In this document: piece after piece, positions 1 to 12,116 of the stretch
Numbering within the stretch: position 1 is the first letter of the stretch
Layout: every line of letters begins with the position of its first letter
DNA from: Oscheius onirici
Lineage: Eukaryota > Nematoda > Chromadorea > Rhabditida > Rhabditidae
Direction: 5' to 3'
NCBI GenBank assembly: GCA_932521025.1
Contig: OW051471.1
Coordinates: 8,432,001 to 8,496,000, forward strand
Length of the DNA stretch: 64,000 nucleotides
Made by a program: the position numbers and the translations under genes
Notes under the pieces: generated by a model
Told to the model about the DNA's origin: nothing
Database searches by the model: none
The model's input: only the letters and a program-made list of their open reading frames with translations

Positions 1-30
1 TATTCGAAACTTTTAAGTGATTCATTAAGA

Positions 31-1391
31 TCAGTAAGGTAGATAAACATGGCAGTTTAGTTTATGATTCTTGTGCTTTGAAGATCTCTGGCAGTCCTCA
101 CAGTGGTTCGCGTCTCCGATGCAGCTTTCGAACTGCTCGGACTCAACTTCACTAGACGTCTGTCTGACAATATCATCACGATTCTGAAACTTGTAGAAGT
201 GTATTAAACAAAAATTGACCAACCCATCAGCATTGATGTGCAACTGCCAAAGAGCCGTGTTCATCAGCCACTGATACCAAATTGCGTCGAACCATTTGAT
301 CGCGAATGTCACGGCGACCAAGTCGATTAGGAAAAACGAGTCTTGAATGATATTCTGAAGTTTCTCTTTTTAATTTCGTCGTAGAACGAATAACCTGAAT
401 GAGTAGACTCCAATTCTTCCTGTTTCTGCTTCTCTCGAGCTGATTGGCAGAATGTGTTCTCTGAATCTTGTTGCTTGCTGTTTACGAAAACAAAGACTCA
501 CTACAAACTTCATCAGTTTGAAGAAACTGGCAAGATTTAATACCGAAGAAGCCACAAAAAGCACTACCACGGAAAAGAAGATAAAGTAGGCACGGTCCCA
601 AGCACAGACAGCGTCTTCGGGTAGCCAAGAGAGAAGAGTCACATTAAAGTGGAAACTGCAACCGTCTGAAAAAAGAATGAATGTTCCGAGAGCAAGCTAA
701 CCATACCCGAAATTCCGTACGTGTAGTAGCCAGCCCCGATGAGCATGCTCATAGCTATCACCGCCTAAACATTTCTCTCTCAATAGTGATACATTAAAAC
801 CCACGTAAGTCAGCTTCTTGTCGTGCCACGTTCTGAATTTTGCCGGAAAATATGACGCGAACAGTCTGTTCACGGCAATACAAAATTGTATGAACGGCCC
901 GATAATATAAGCTCCCCAACCAGCCAGTTGGCCAGCCATACCGTTGTAATTCTCTGGGAGATAGAGGTAGCCTCTGAAGCAGAGTTAGAAGTAGAAAGTG
1001 CTACTTACAGAAATGTAACAGGAGAAGCCCAAATAATAAAGATTGTAGCCATGACGATGTTGGCTACAGCTCGCATTCTGAAAATTGTTTTGTTGCTGTA
1101 TTTTGTGCTTTGGAGAGTTTCCGGGGGAGTTCAGTATTCACCTGCAAAACTTAAAGTAGCTTGTATCATACTTTCGTCTTATTATCGTCGTGATGAAAAA
1201 GTACAAATTCACCGTGACTCCCGTCAATCCTAACTAAAGTATGAGCGTGATTAATTGAAAACGTCTATAAAACTCACGATAGCCATAACAATCGAAGCAA
1301 CGACATCGAGCCTTCTATCTACCGACATAAGTGATTTTATTGTAGTGCTACTAAGATGTTTGATGAGAGTTGATGATTGACTGAAATTCAT
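31..1391 (-). CDS. Serpentine chemoreceptor, Srx-like
   Basis: Six or seven exons join in frame into a seven-helix receptor. The first exon starts at the ATG at 1391 (MNFSQSS...). The next exon reads GLTGVTVNLYFFITTI as helix 1. A later exon (GAYIIGPFIQFCIAVNRLFA) is typical of helix 3 in the Srx class, including the NR that replaces the DRY motif. The exon at 370-640 carries WLPEDAVCAWDRAYF and a long hydrophobic helix 5. The last exon (31-about 321) holds helices 6-7 and a charged cytoplasmic tail ending at a stop at 31. Introns are 35-60 nt with good GT...TTCAG ends and matching phases. Srx proteins are presumed chemosensory receptors in sensory neuron cilia. The ligand is unknown. Confidence 0.75.
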
Positions 1392-3170
1392 GGTCACACC
1401 ACACTCTTTGTTCGAAGGAAATTTGTCGGAGAGTATTACTAATCAGCGACAGGATGGAATGAGATTGAACCCGTGCTATTCATTTAAAACAGCTGAAAGG
1501 AAGCAACTATTCGAGCTGTGAACAATCAAATCGGAATCACTAACGAGATACTTTTTGAATCTACGTCTAACAAGACTATTTTGAGCTGACGTTTCATAAG
1601 AACGCTATAAATAAGAGACTGAAAGTCAACTTTGCTATTTAGTCAGACACAAAGTTTTGATAAAGTTTTCAGACCTAAAGTGAGAAAGTCTGATCTTGGA
1701 TCTCAACAAAAAGCAGTGATAAGTCATGGGGAGATGAGACCTCGCGTCTATGACTGTAGACTTTTTTCTATCTTGTTAATGAACATATAAGTTCTCTTAT
1801 TGTTAATCAACTGCTTCCTGTATTAATCACGGGCACAGAAAGACTATCTGCTCTGAAAACAGGTGCTATACAGAATGAAAAACTTGTTTGCGTCTATTTT
1901 TTTGGAAACTAGGAAGCAGTAGTAAGGAAGTGAATACTAGAAGTCCGAGGAAACACAATGAGCTGATGTACCTGTACGGCGTCTTTTATGCTTTTTTTGG
2001 CTATTGTCACATTTATGAACATCATATAATGAGGGAAACAATGACCGAGGACTTATAAGGTAGATTCAGTATATTTAGAGCCGATGGCTAGCAGAGCTTA
2101 CTGTTAGAACTTGTTGTTAGCCGGAGAGACATGACGTTGTGAAGCTAAAAGAGCGACGAAATTCAAAATTCAAGTGAAACAAAAGTTTGAACACAAGTTA
2201 TCTTGAAGCGGAAATGATTAGGTGAAGCTAGTGTATCACTACAAAAACTCATGAGATCACAATTCTGAATAGCAGTTTCCGCAATGTAGAACAAACCCCC
2301 ACACTCGAACAATAGATGCAGATAATGTGTTTGCGTAAAAGTTTGCTTTGATATGTCAAGTACGCGGACGTATCAGAAGTCAATTAGGTCCCTCTTCTTT
2401 GTCTGAATCAGCAAACTTCTATGTAAGAAGTTGCAAAATATTTGCTGAGAAAGGCTAATTGACATTAAATCGTTGTCCTATGCTATTAATGTCGGACACA
2501 GATCACCAGAGATTAATATGTTTGTCCCGAAAGAGTAATTGGAAGGAAAGAACGCTCAATAATTTTGCGTGGGAAGTTCTTACAAAAAAGAATAATATAG
2601 AATAACCTATGTCTCCTGAGGTTATAAATTTAACTCGACGCTGTCTGCTCCAAATATGAGACAGTCGAAATATAAAGTGCCCAGAAGTTCGCATTTTCTG
2701 GTTAATAATCGGGATCAATTTCACGGTTGACCATGTGCAATATAGGAGAAAAATTTGTCACGTTCGCCATTCTTTGTCTGAGAAAGAATCTTTTGGGATA
2801 ATCGGAACAATGGACAAAAAAGTGAGAAACCAGTGTGCTGAAATCACCTTCTGTACTTCTACAGGAATTTCCTGTCTTGAAATAAACGGACAAGGTTCCT
2901 GTTCCCTGCTTCATCTTTACCGTCATTTCTGTCCTTAGAGCGTGAGTGTCACAAAAACTGTTTCTATGGTACACCTTGTGTACCATACGCAATGGAAAAC
3001 ATTCGAGGAGACTACGAAAAAGCCCAAGGTTTTATACCTTCTGACGCTGGAACCTTATTTACAAGTCGCGTTCGAGATCTTACTCAATGTCTACTTCCGC
3101 CAAAGAAGTCAACCTCTTGACTATTTCTTGATACTCAATTCTTCTTCCTCCTCTCTACATTTGGTCGAGA
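1392..3170. other. Intergenic, no gene seen
   Basis: This AT-rich stretch lies between the start of the Srx-like gene (-) and the start of the Srt gene (+), so it should contain both promoters. Short ORFs at 2503-2992 on both strands are antisense to each other and show no family resemblance or splice structure. I see no RNA gene or repeat. Confidence 0.5.
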
Positions 3171-6100
3171 ATGGAGCGGCTTATGAGCTACGGATTTTCG
3201 ACCCAGAACATACCGTTCTACAACTGCTCGTAAGCTTTTCGCCTTTTTCAGTAGAACAAAGATTCAGGGTCTTAAACGATTCCCATCTTGGCGTGGAAAA
3301 CTACACCCTGGGTGTTGCTTTTTTGGTCTACGGAATCTTGATCGAGATTCTGTATGCTATCGTCTTGTCGGTAATGTACCAGCTACTCAAAATTCACAGG
3401 ATCTACATGCTGATGTTTGCATTAGGTAAGTTCACACTTTTCTTGATGTTTTATTAATACGTAGTGATCGGAACTCGATATCAATATGAACGAATCTTTA
3501 TTCTCTACTTTCATTACACCGTTTTATCGCGCTTTGCGGACCCTAATAGAAAGTCCAATGAAACCAATAATATAGAAAATGAAAATGTAGACAGACATTG
3601 CGACAATGTCCAAAGTGAAATTATCGGCGCTGAACGAGTACTGCTTCAGAATTGTGTCTCTCTGATTCACAGTCCATAAGCTCGTGTTCGGCTCATTGAC
3701 TCTGTCCCACTGGTTGATGGTCAAGGCCTCGAAACCGAATCTAAAACTTTTATATTTTTTTTAAATTATAAGATCACCTGAACCAACTGAGGTACTGGAT
3801 CCAGGAGACGTATGGTGGTAGGGCTCCGACATTCGCGTAAAGCCCTCCGGTCAATGAAAGTAGAGTAAGGAAGGGTCCAGCCATTGAGACGGCTATCGGG
3901 TATGAAGGTGCTACTACAGAGAGCATGACACCAAAAGCAGAAGACGACTGTTCGATGAGAATACTGACCAAAATGGCCAAAAGTATTTGAGATATCGAAT
4001 TGGAGAATCCAACAAGGAAGTAGGATAACATGACCATGGCAAGACCGTCGATTGTAAACAGTGGAACGTAGGACAAAGATCGGGCAAAATAGTAACTAAA
4101 ATCTGGATAAAATGGAAATTTCAAAACATACCTGAAGATGTTGTAGATTCCATCGTGGTACTCTCGAACGACCAGAGGATAGTCTCCGGGCAAAAAGTTT
4201 AAGATTCCAAAGAGAGTAGAGTATGTGAGCTCGCAAACAAGGTAGAAAAGAGCACCGTTGATGTTGGAGATACCAGTAGGAGTCAGAGGTGTCTGTTATG
4301 AGTTTCATAAAGTTTAAAGAAACTGAACCTGTAGGTAGAGGAGTCCAATGAAGAGACCCATGACTGACTTTTGAATAATCTTGGCCCTGGCCACACTCGG
4401 ATTTCTCCAGTTGTCGAGATACGATCTCTCGAGAAGAGCGGAAATTTGTCTTCCCATCGAGACACTCTTTCTTCCTTCAGGAATCTTTCCGACTTCTAAA
4501 TTGTTCAGCTCGTGTTTGAGCGCTTTTCCTCCTGCTCTAAAATATTTTGTAAGAATGAATGAATGTAAAATTACCCATTCTCAAAGCTATCGCAGATCTT
4601 GTTGATTCTTCCCTCCGAAAGATGTTCTTCTCCGGGAAGGACAGCCAAGGTGTGAATGACCATGTCAGCTGGATTGTAGTCAGTCGGACAGGGATAGCCA
4701 CAAGCTTCAAAGAACTCAATGGAACGCCTGGGAGAACCGACAAAGGCTGTTCGACCACAAGCTGAATTTGTCTTGTGTGATAGAAAAATAGAAATCTCAC
4801 CCAAGAACATGACTCTGTCGAACATCATGTACAGTTGAGAGGCTGGCTGATGAATAGTGCAAATTACTGTTCTTCCATTTCTAGCCAACTTGGACAAGAC
4901 CTGAACCACATTCTCGGCCATGAAGCTGTCCAATCCTGTTGTTGGCTCGTCGCAAAACAAGATGGCTGGATTTGAGAGCAGTTCACAGGCAAATGTCAGT
5001 CGACGGGCTTCTCCTCCTGAGATTCCTTTATTGACTCCCATAACTCCAATTCGAACATTCTGACATTTCATCAGACCGAGCTGATGGAGAACAATGTTCA
5101 CTCGTTTTTGTCTCTTTTCCGCGTCTTTGACTCGAAGTTTAGCCTAGACAATTTCTATATATAAAAAATAAAAAAGTAATACCTGGATGGTCAAGTACTC
5201 TCTGACAGTCAGTGTCCCAACAAACAGCTCTTCTTGTTGAGCATAGCCGGAAATGGATGTGATGTCTTTTCCGATCTTGTTGCCGTTCACTTCGACTCTT
5301 CCTTGAACGTCCAATCCTTTCAAGTTCCTGGCAAGCATAGTGTTGAGCAGAGTGGTTTTTCCAGCTCCACTGGCTCCCATCAAGGCCATAAGTTCTCCGG
5401 GACGAGCTATCCCATTGACGCCGTGAAGAAGCTCACGATGAGAATTTTTAACGGTCACTCTAAATGAAAGTATTTTACCTTTCTTCAATTTTGTTTGTCA
5501 AAATAGTTTGAATGCCATACTTAAGTTTTAAGTTTCTTACCTCACATCTCTCCACGAAAGAGTAATCGGTTCGACTCTCTCCAGTGCAGATTCAGTGACT
5601 GAATAGGCTGCTCCATAATCTGACGGCTCTGCTGATAGTAAACTGCAGGCTTCATCCATTCAAACTACTGAAAACATCTCTTTCTGTTACGCTATTATAG
5701 AAGAGGTAAAGGACGAGAGGTGCACTGATAAACTGAGTTGAATCGATAGCAAAGGAAAAACAGGAACAGGTGTTTAAAGGTTGAATAGTGGCTGTTCCTT
5801 CTGTTATCTGGTTAGCGGGACCAGCACTGTTGGTCTCCTTATCTAATCTCAAACTGTCCCAATACGGGGAAGTAGGGGCTACCTCGAGGAACTGGGAGAT
5901 GTTTGAAAAGTGCTGTGAATTTGAATATTTCAGGTGTCTACGATATGATAGCCACAATCATTACGTCAATCCTGACAGGCTACTTTTACTTCATCGGAAC
6001 GAACTTTTGTACTTATCCTGATTTAATTTATATCTCTGGAAGTACTGGAGAGGGTGAGATATTTTGTATGACTACTACAAAATTCTTATAGCAACCTGGA

Positions 6101-7029
6101 CAGGAGCTTGTCTTTTCTCAATGGTCTTGGTTCTCAACAGAGTCACGGATCTTCTGAATGACGGCTTAGCCGAAAAGATCTTTGGCGGATGGCGAATGAA
6201 TATTTGGGTCGTGATACCTGTCCTCTACTCATCTTACTTTTTCTTCTATGCAAAGCCAATTCTCTTCAACTCTGAGCAACTGTCCTGGTTCTTCTCTCCG
6301 ATGATTACGAAGACAGTAGAAGAAACGGAACACGTTAGTTTTTATGCGTGTTTTGTTTCCACGTAAAGGCACACGAGCTTGTTGGTTTAATTATCCAAGT
6401 TTGAGGTAAGAAAAATGATCCGACCCTTCAGAAGTAAAGAGGATGGATCTACTTTTTAAAAGCGTTTTTATTTCGAAAGATGACAAAGGTATTTAAACAG
6501 AAAACGAATAATTGTAACTTTTGTACGCCATAGGTTTCGCTCCATTCCCGAATCTATATTTCAGTTCCACAACTTTCCCCACACGGTAAACAACATCCTT
6601 GTCGTTTTTGCTACCTGTTTTCTGTACGTCATTCTCTGGGTAACACTCTGGTTCAAATACAGCAAACAATCATCGGTTTCCAGTTTCCAGCGATCGGTAT
6701 TTTCTTTCTAGAATTTTAATTCACTTCAAAATTCAGATAATACTTCAGTCCAGTGTCATCTGTTTTGCCAACCTGGTAGCTTCTCTCGTCTACGTTTACA
6801 TGAACTTCTTTGACATACCTCGATGGCTCATTCTGAGCGGCCATGCAGCCTGGGCTCTTGGACATGGTAACTTCAATATTAGCTGAAAACAGTTTTAGGA
6901 ATTCCTGCAATGGTCTACCTGACTTTGAACAAAACCATTCGAGCCAGAATTGGACTGTTTGTCCACAGGGTTATTAAACATAATGAGGTCTCATCTGCTC
7001 CCAGCATTACAGAATATCATAGGAAGTGA
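3171..7029 (+). CDS. Serpentine chemoreceptor, Srt-like, with a nested gene in intron 2
   Basis: Seven exons (3171-3229, 3268-3425, 5934-6053, 6092-6333, 6565-6696, 6737-6866, 6899-7029) join in frame to 323 codons plus TGA. The N-terminus MERLMSYGFSTQNIPFYNCS has the Srt-type NCS before helix 1. Helix 2 ends FALG, and exon 3 continues VYDMIATIITSILTGYF and FCTYPDLIYISGS. Exon 4 gives ATWTGACLFSMVLVLNRVTD, the Srt helix 3. Exons 5-7 give the helix 5 (FPHTVNNILVVFATCFLY), 6 and 7 segments and a Ser-rich tail. All splice phases agree across the 2,508-nt intron 2. That intron contains a whole ABC transporter gene on the other strand. The product is probably a seven-helix chemosensory receptor with unknown ligand. 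Confidence 0.82.
3524..5659 (-). CDS. ABCG/White-family half ABC transporter (nested in the Srt intron)
   Basis: Start ATG at 5659 (MDEACSLLSAEPSDYG). The protein has the White-family order: nucleotide-binding domain first, then membrane domain. Walker A is GASGAGKTTLLN (about 5350-5385), the Q-loop region is SGYAQQEELF, the signature is ISGGEARR (about 5015), Walker B is ILFCDEPTTGLD (about 4940), and the switch is TIHQPAS. A short linker is followed by the NWRNPSVARAK region and about six membrane helices, then a C-terminal helix ending IRVRKAR at 3524. About 600 residues fits an ABCG half-transporter, which must dimerise to export sterols, lipids, pigments or xenobiotics. At least eight short introns are present. 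The whole gene lies inside one intron of the Srt gene on the opposite strand. The substrate cannot be told from sequence. Confidence 0.9.
6384..6405 (+). ncRNA. SL1-like spliced leader sequence, possible SL RNA gene or relic
   Basis: These 22 bases match the nematode SL1 spliced leader at 21 of 22 positions. The only difference is a C-to-T change in the central ACCC (read here as ATCC). The block starts with GG and ends in GAG. It is followed directly by GTAAG, as expected for the splice donor of an SL RNA. The next 80 nt contain GACCC as in SL1 RNA, but no clean Sm site; ACTTTTTAA at about 6454 is only approximate. The element lies in an intron of the Srt gene on the same strand. It may be an expressed SL variant, a pseudogene, or an SL1 tag inserted by retrotransposition; the adjoining donor favours an SL RNA origin. 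Confidence 0.5.
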
Positions 7030-7154
7030 GTTTGTTACTTTTTCTGGCTTCTTGAACTTCCCTCTACTATTACTCATTATCGCCGTCGCATCCTTCCAAG
7101 CGTCAGCCATCGCCGTTGAAATTGACTTTACTTCCAGTTCCTGAGTCAGTTCCA

Positions 7155-8020
7155 ATGGAACCTTGGTTCCTGTTCTTCGGTATTTTCTACGCAATCGTAG
7201 CGGTTGTTGGTATAACTGACAACGCCAGCATGATACTAGCCTTCGTCTTTGAATCGTAAGTTTTCGGAAAATGTCAAATCGAAATGCCTTTTCAGAAAAC
7301 TACATTATTTGCCACTACTTGATTTGTTCTTTGTACATAGCTGCTTTTCTACATTTTTTTAGTCAAATACCCAATACTAACACATTTTTCCTCCAACAAT
7401 CTATGGACCAGTCGACCTGTTTCTATATTGAGTTCATTCCGCTAATCGGAGCTCTTTGTGGTAGTTCCTCACTTGTAAGATCTTTTTCTGCAGCACCAAA
7501 TCTTCTCAGCTATCGCTGGTTTCAGCAGCCTATAATCAAAGAGCTGTTATTATATTATCCCCATTGGATTCACTTCCTGGATAGTATTATATCACAGCTG
7601 TGAAAACGAGCATCGAGAAGTAAGACTAATAGTCTCAAAACTCAAAAAGTGTAATAATACTTTTAGGAAATTCCATCAAACGCATCTTCCAATCTGTTTT
7701 GATTATCGTCACATTTATTGCTTCGGATGGTTGGCAACTGTCGCCATCGGTGCTTATACCTTTTCAATCAAAGACGAACACGAGAGAGAAATTGTTCAGG
7801 TTGGTGTACATTTTTGTATGTGTGTGGGCTGAGATGTCTGATGTTGGACAAAGGTTAAGCTACAGACTTTGTTCTCATTGGTAAGATTACCACTTACTCA
7901 TTGCTCGTCTATTTATAGGCATTGGTACAAAACGATGGGATTAGTTCGGTTAAAATTTTGTCTTCAGAAAATTAATGAGACTTAATCATAGGCTGGATAT
8001 CTCTGACGTTTGCAAGATTA
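7155..8020 (+). pseudogene. Decayed Srsx-like serpentine receptor
   Basis: From ATG 7155 the first exon reads MEPWFLFFGIFYAIVAVVG as a helix 1, and spliced segments give KLHYLPLLDLF and CFYIEFIPLIGALCG. Further on, SIKRIFQSVLIIVTFI (about 7675-7720) and FGWLATVAIGAYTF (about 7725-7770) look like one helix 6 broken by a one-base frameshift. No consistent reading frame joins the pieces, and the middle (7480-7620) can be read as receptor-like in two different frames. I infer a degenerating GPCR, closest in feel to Srsx. A misassembled or miscalled live gene is possible. Confidence 0.35.
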
Positions 8021-8254
8021 CAAATAAGGACATTTTCAGCAACTAGCAGGTGTCTTTGCGATTTTTTTTTACTATTTTCGAGTGAGGTTGTTCATCTACG
8101 CTCAAACTTCTGGTTTGCAGCTCTGAATATCGCCATTCGCCGAGGCTTATGCCTCGCATCAACAGAAAGGACTCCAGTTGTTTCCAATGGCACAGTTAAA
8201 GTCTAGATGTCTTTATTCTCTTTGTTTGTACGTAAAAGTCGACTTTTTATTGTT

Positions 8255-8479
8255 TCACTGTGTTGACAGCTTGATCTGAGCAAGAGTCTTGAACTGCAAA
8301 AGTATTCTTTAACTTAAAGATGAGCAACGCACCAGATTCTCTGCAAAGTTCGGTATAACCTCGTTTTCGTCGAAATCGTCTTCTCTGACCGGTTCCTCGA
8401 CCACTGGAGCCATTCTCATTCTTCGTTTCTTTGAAAAATACAAAGCCATCAGAAAGTAAATGACGATTACCACCAACAT
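8255..8479 (-). CDS. Small single-pass membrane protein, unknown
   Basis: Two exons give MLVVIVIYFLMALYFSKKRR, an acidic stretch (PVVEEPVREDDFDENE), then after an intron of about 40 nt the tail FKTLAQIKLSTQ and a TGA at 8255. That is about 60 residues: one membrane helix followed by a basic stop-transfer and a cytoplasmic tail. The coding frame stays open for some codons 5' of the ATG, behind a TTCAG acceptor, so an upstream coding exon may exist; I could not find one with matching phase. No family was recognised. Confidence 0.45.
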
Positions 8480-8915
8480 CTCAATGGATTCTTTGACCTC
8501 AAGCTGAAGAGTAGAAAACTTGAAAAGATTGTGAACCAAAAGGCATGTTATGTAACCTTATTTGGAAAGACAGCTCTTTGTCAAACAACATTCGGAGCAT
8601 CACTTTTAAATTAAGATCTCCTACATAGATAGCTAAAAAAAGAGTTGTGAAATGAGTGAAAAGCACAGGGAGATCAGATCTCCAGGCACGCGCTGCTACA
8701 AATAAGCCGTCAGGTGGATCTCATTTCCGTACTATGAAATTGTTTTCCTAGATATCGAGATAAACACATATGATTGTCTATCAGCAATTCTAAAAAAGAG
8801 TTTCACCTGTCGCCAAAGAAGGGAGGATTGGCTAATGCGGACTGACATATTAGAAGACATTTAACACGAGAGAGATAGAAGACGGGAAAACAGCTCAGAA
8901 TTTATATTACAGCTT

Positions 8916-9171
8916 TCAGCTTTTCAGAAATCGTCGCGTATAGTTCTCGAGAAAGTCAAGTTTGCGGGAGAGGGCCTTCTTCTCGACGGACTCTTTGCAG
9001 CCTTGACCGAAGGCGATTTCGCCACCCGGGCAGACGACGAAGGTATTCCACTGCAGCCTCTTATTCAACCTTAATTGGCTCTGTTCAGTTTAATTGTTTT
9101 GTAAAATACCTGTAATCAGCCGCCACGATTCCCAAAGAAAGCAGCAGGACGAGAAGAAAGCCTCTGTTCAT
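8916..9171 (-). CDS. Small secreted protein
   Basis: ATG at 9171 opens a clear signal peptide (MNRGFLLVLLLSLGIVAADY). A 52-nt intron separates it from a second exon that encodes RLQWNTFVVCPGGEIAFGQG, then CKESVEKK, a basic LSRKLDFLENYTRRF stretch and a TGA at 8916. The protein has about 68 residues. The mature part has two cysteines, which could form one disulfide, and no dibasic-amidation neuropeptide pattern. The second exon is rich in G/C-ending codons compared with the flanks, which supports real coding. It is too short for routine ORF calling and its function is unknown. Confidence 0.6.
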
Positions 9172-12060
9172 ACCTGAAATCCTGATGTTTAGGTTAGAAA
9201 TGCCCTGAAGATCTGATGCAAAGCATAATCCTGAGCATTTATAGGAAAGCAAAAACCAGGCTGAAAAGAGGGATACTTGGTAAGACTTTGTGATGTTCTA
9301 CTTGTGAAAGAGGTTTTTTTCTTTTACTTCCTATGAACTTTGAATGAACCTCTGTACGGATATTTAAAAAAAGCAAGCCTAGTCAAAAAATAGCTAGAAG
9401 AAGACATTTTGGAGTGACGTTCAGAATGGCTCCGTGGTAATAATAGCATAATGAGATTTGCTGGACAAAGGCTCTTTTTCCTAAAATGCTCGTAGCTGCT
9501 TGTTTGCTCGCATAATCAAATCTATCTTGCCGATATTGCAAAGGAAAACAACAAAATTTGGAAATTCTCAAATTTAAGGACCACGCTGAAAAGACGTCTT
9601 GTCGTCACAGGAAATGGGACGTCAACACTTCCTCCCAAAACTCCTTGAATGGGTCTCTCTCCTTAAAAAGGATTGAATTTCACCAGCTAAAAATTACTCT
9701 CCTTTTTCTTCTGAGGGGGTTTCCAGACGACTCTTAAAGGGGAGAATTACCCTCCTCGAGACGGTCTAAAATTAGCCTCTTTGACTTTTGTTTGACCGCC
9801 GGAATAGCTCGACGACCACTTGTAGTTTGCCAATGTGCGAGAATGGCACTCAAAAGATCAACACGCTGCTGCAAAAAGAACACGGGAAATCCGTTGCTTC
9901 TCTTGAGAGAACAAGAGCGCCGGGACGATCTGTGCTGCTCATAGAGTTATGATTTCTAACCGGGACAGGAAACTCTCACCGTACTATACAGAAGAGATCG
10001 GGTCTCGGCAACAATGTTTTCGGGAACAACAAGATAAAATGTTTCTGTAGAATCTACTTTCACATTCCCAAAGTATCCACGCTCTTTCGTTTTGGTAAGT
10101 AATCAACTAGAAAAACTTCCGAAAAACACAAAAGTTGTTACAGGTGCTCAGCTTGAGCTTTGTGATCTCTGTATCTCGCCCTGTGTTTCAAGTACCAGTC
10201 TAGACCAGAGAACGGTTTGGCACTAAGCGTAACAAAATGCTGTAGCAAAATACAATACACTTGTTGATATCAGAAAAGTTTCGAAGAAGTTAAAACAGCC
10301 GAAGTTTACCATCTGATCTTTTTGAACTAAGCTGTTTTCTGAAAAACCTGTTCACACGAGCACTTTTTACTATAAACGTGCAAATGTTTCAGCTGATTGT
10401 CTACCAACTGGGGTTACTGTAGTCTACGGATTCTAGTCTAGCTGTACAGGAAGTACAGAAGATCAATAAGCAAAGTATAAAGGAATAGTGTTAGCGAACT
10501 TCGTTCAATAATTTTCGAATTATTAAGCTCATCCCACTCAGAGTAAACCATAAAGGACGGCCATAGTCCAAGATTGAAATTTCCAATTAAGATGAGCCCA
10601 TGCACACTTTTTGCAAAGTTTGGACAAATATTAGTTATACCCAAGTTATACCCGGAAAATACAAGATTGAATGAGGTTTTTTCTTGGCCTCAAACTGTCC
10701 CACTCGGTAAACAAGACCGCTCATAAATCAGGAAGTTAGATTGAATATAGACGAGACGGCAAGTCGTAACTATCCGGCCCACGGGTGTATTCAGAGAGAA
10801 GCATAAACAAAAGCGAAAAATCTTTGGGCTCCCCAGGATGTGCGTAACTGAAAAGAGTTCGAAATGAGACGCCTACGGGGGTACGACATTAGTCTTTCAC
10901 CTGCCCTTCGCGAAAGTTAAAATTCACGGAAAAGTTCGAACCCCCCTCGCGGAAAATGGAATCAAAGATCTTCCCCGATAGCACAATTACTCGACTCTTG
11001 GTTGGGATCCTAATCTTTGGAGAGGATGGGAAAACAGACTATCAGTTGCCGGGTAGTCGTGTTTTTTGAAAATCACGTGCGGAGACGAGAACGACTCTTG
11101 AGCTCGTGGTTTGATACAGATGTCAGCGAATAGACAGATTTTCAACTTACAGGAAATATCTGATAGTCAACATAGTGGTAACTTGAGCTAGAATTGATAC
11201 CAAGACCTCTTCCTCAATTTGAACGGTCAATGACCACCTGAAAGGTAACCCCTCGATACATACACTATTTGTAGAGTGATTGTATCGTTTCCGCTGATCG
11301 TCACTTTTTATCGCTGAGTGGGTTGTGCTTTTGATCGTGCCAAAAATAGGGATTCTCAATAAGAACTATTGAAAAACGAGTCCAAAGTGTTGTCTACTTA
11401 CAGCTCTTAATAACCTGTAAACTGTGGTCGCGACAGCTGCTCGACGCCTCAAAGATCCGCCGGACAGTGTTTTTCCTAGTCAAACAATTCGCACGTCGGC
11501 TACTTGTGCTATTCCGGGCGGCATCTCTTGAACCCTCGTCCCGGCTTAGCACAATAGGTGGCAAGAATCGAAGAGCACGTGAAAACAAGAGTTTTTTGAA
11601 TTGTGCACAGGTCTCCGATCAGCGTGAGTGGTTTTTTGTCCCTTAAGTTCGTTGCAAAAGATGGCCACAGTTTCATCTTGGGTCCTGAGAATAAATCACT
11701 GTTAGTTAGAAAAGGAGACTGTTTTAACAAAGATGCTCGTTTGATGATTTTGAGGCGTTAACTCTACATACGTGTACTTCGTGTTTACTTCCAGTGACCG
11801 GAAGTTGTTCTTTCCAGATGACTCACAGAATATACTGAAAACCACTCATATTCCAATAAAAAGATGTTTGTTATCCTGATAACGAACGATAGAAGAAGTA
11901 AAGTTAATCATACCAGGCTGATGAGACATACTGAAGTAGGTTTTCTGCAAGAATCAAAAGATTGCTATACGTTCTCTTATCCTGAGAAGTACTGTTATCA
12001 GTTGGAAATTGTAACCACTGAAATCCACTTGTGATCAGACATGGAAAACGACGCATCCGT
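9172..12060. other. Gene-poor intergenic region
   Basis: Nearly 2.9 kb without a gene I can support. ORFs of 60-75 codons at 9383, 10438, 11147, 11394 and 11509 (-) lack splice signals and family resemblance. Polypyrimidine-rich and G-rich stretches at about 9690-9750 and 10860-10960 stand out by eye, but I cannot assign them. Confidence 0.45.
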
Positions 12061-12080
12061 GCTTCCGTGGCGCAATAGGC

Positions 12081-12116
<36 letters not shown>

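Noticed and set aside
886..1233. 115-codon + strand ORF
   Set aside because: It lies antisense to Srx exons and runs through their introns; no homology.
2702..2992. 96-codon minus ORF and overlapping + ORF
   Set aside because: The two overlap antisense, neither shows composition or splice signals of a gene, and the true Srt start lies downstream at 3171.
3464..3679. + strand continuation of the Srt frame after 3463
   Set aside because: It does not resemble Srt helix 2, is antisense to the ABC transporter, and the correct next exon is at 5934.
10925..10955. TTCGAAC tract resembling a tRNA T-loop
   Set aside because: No flanking T stem, A box or acceptor stem can be drawn.
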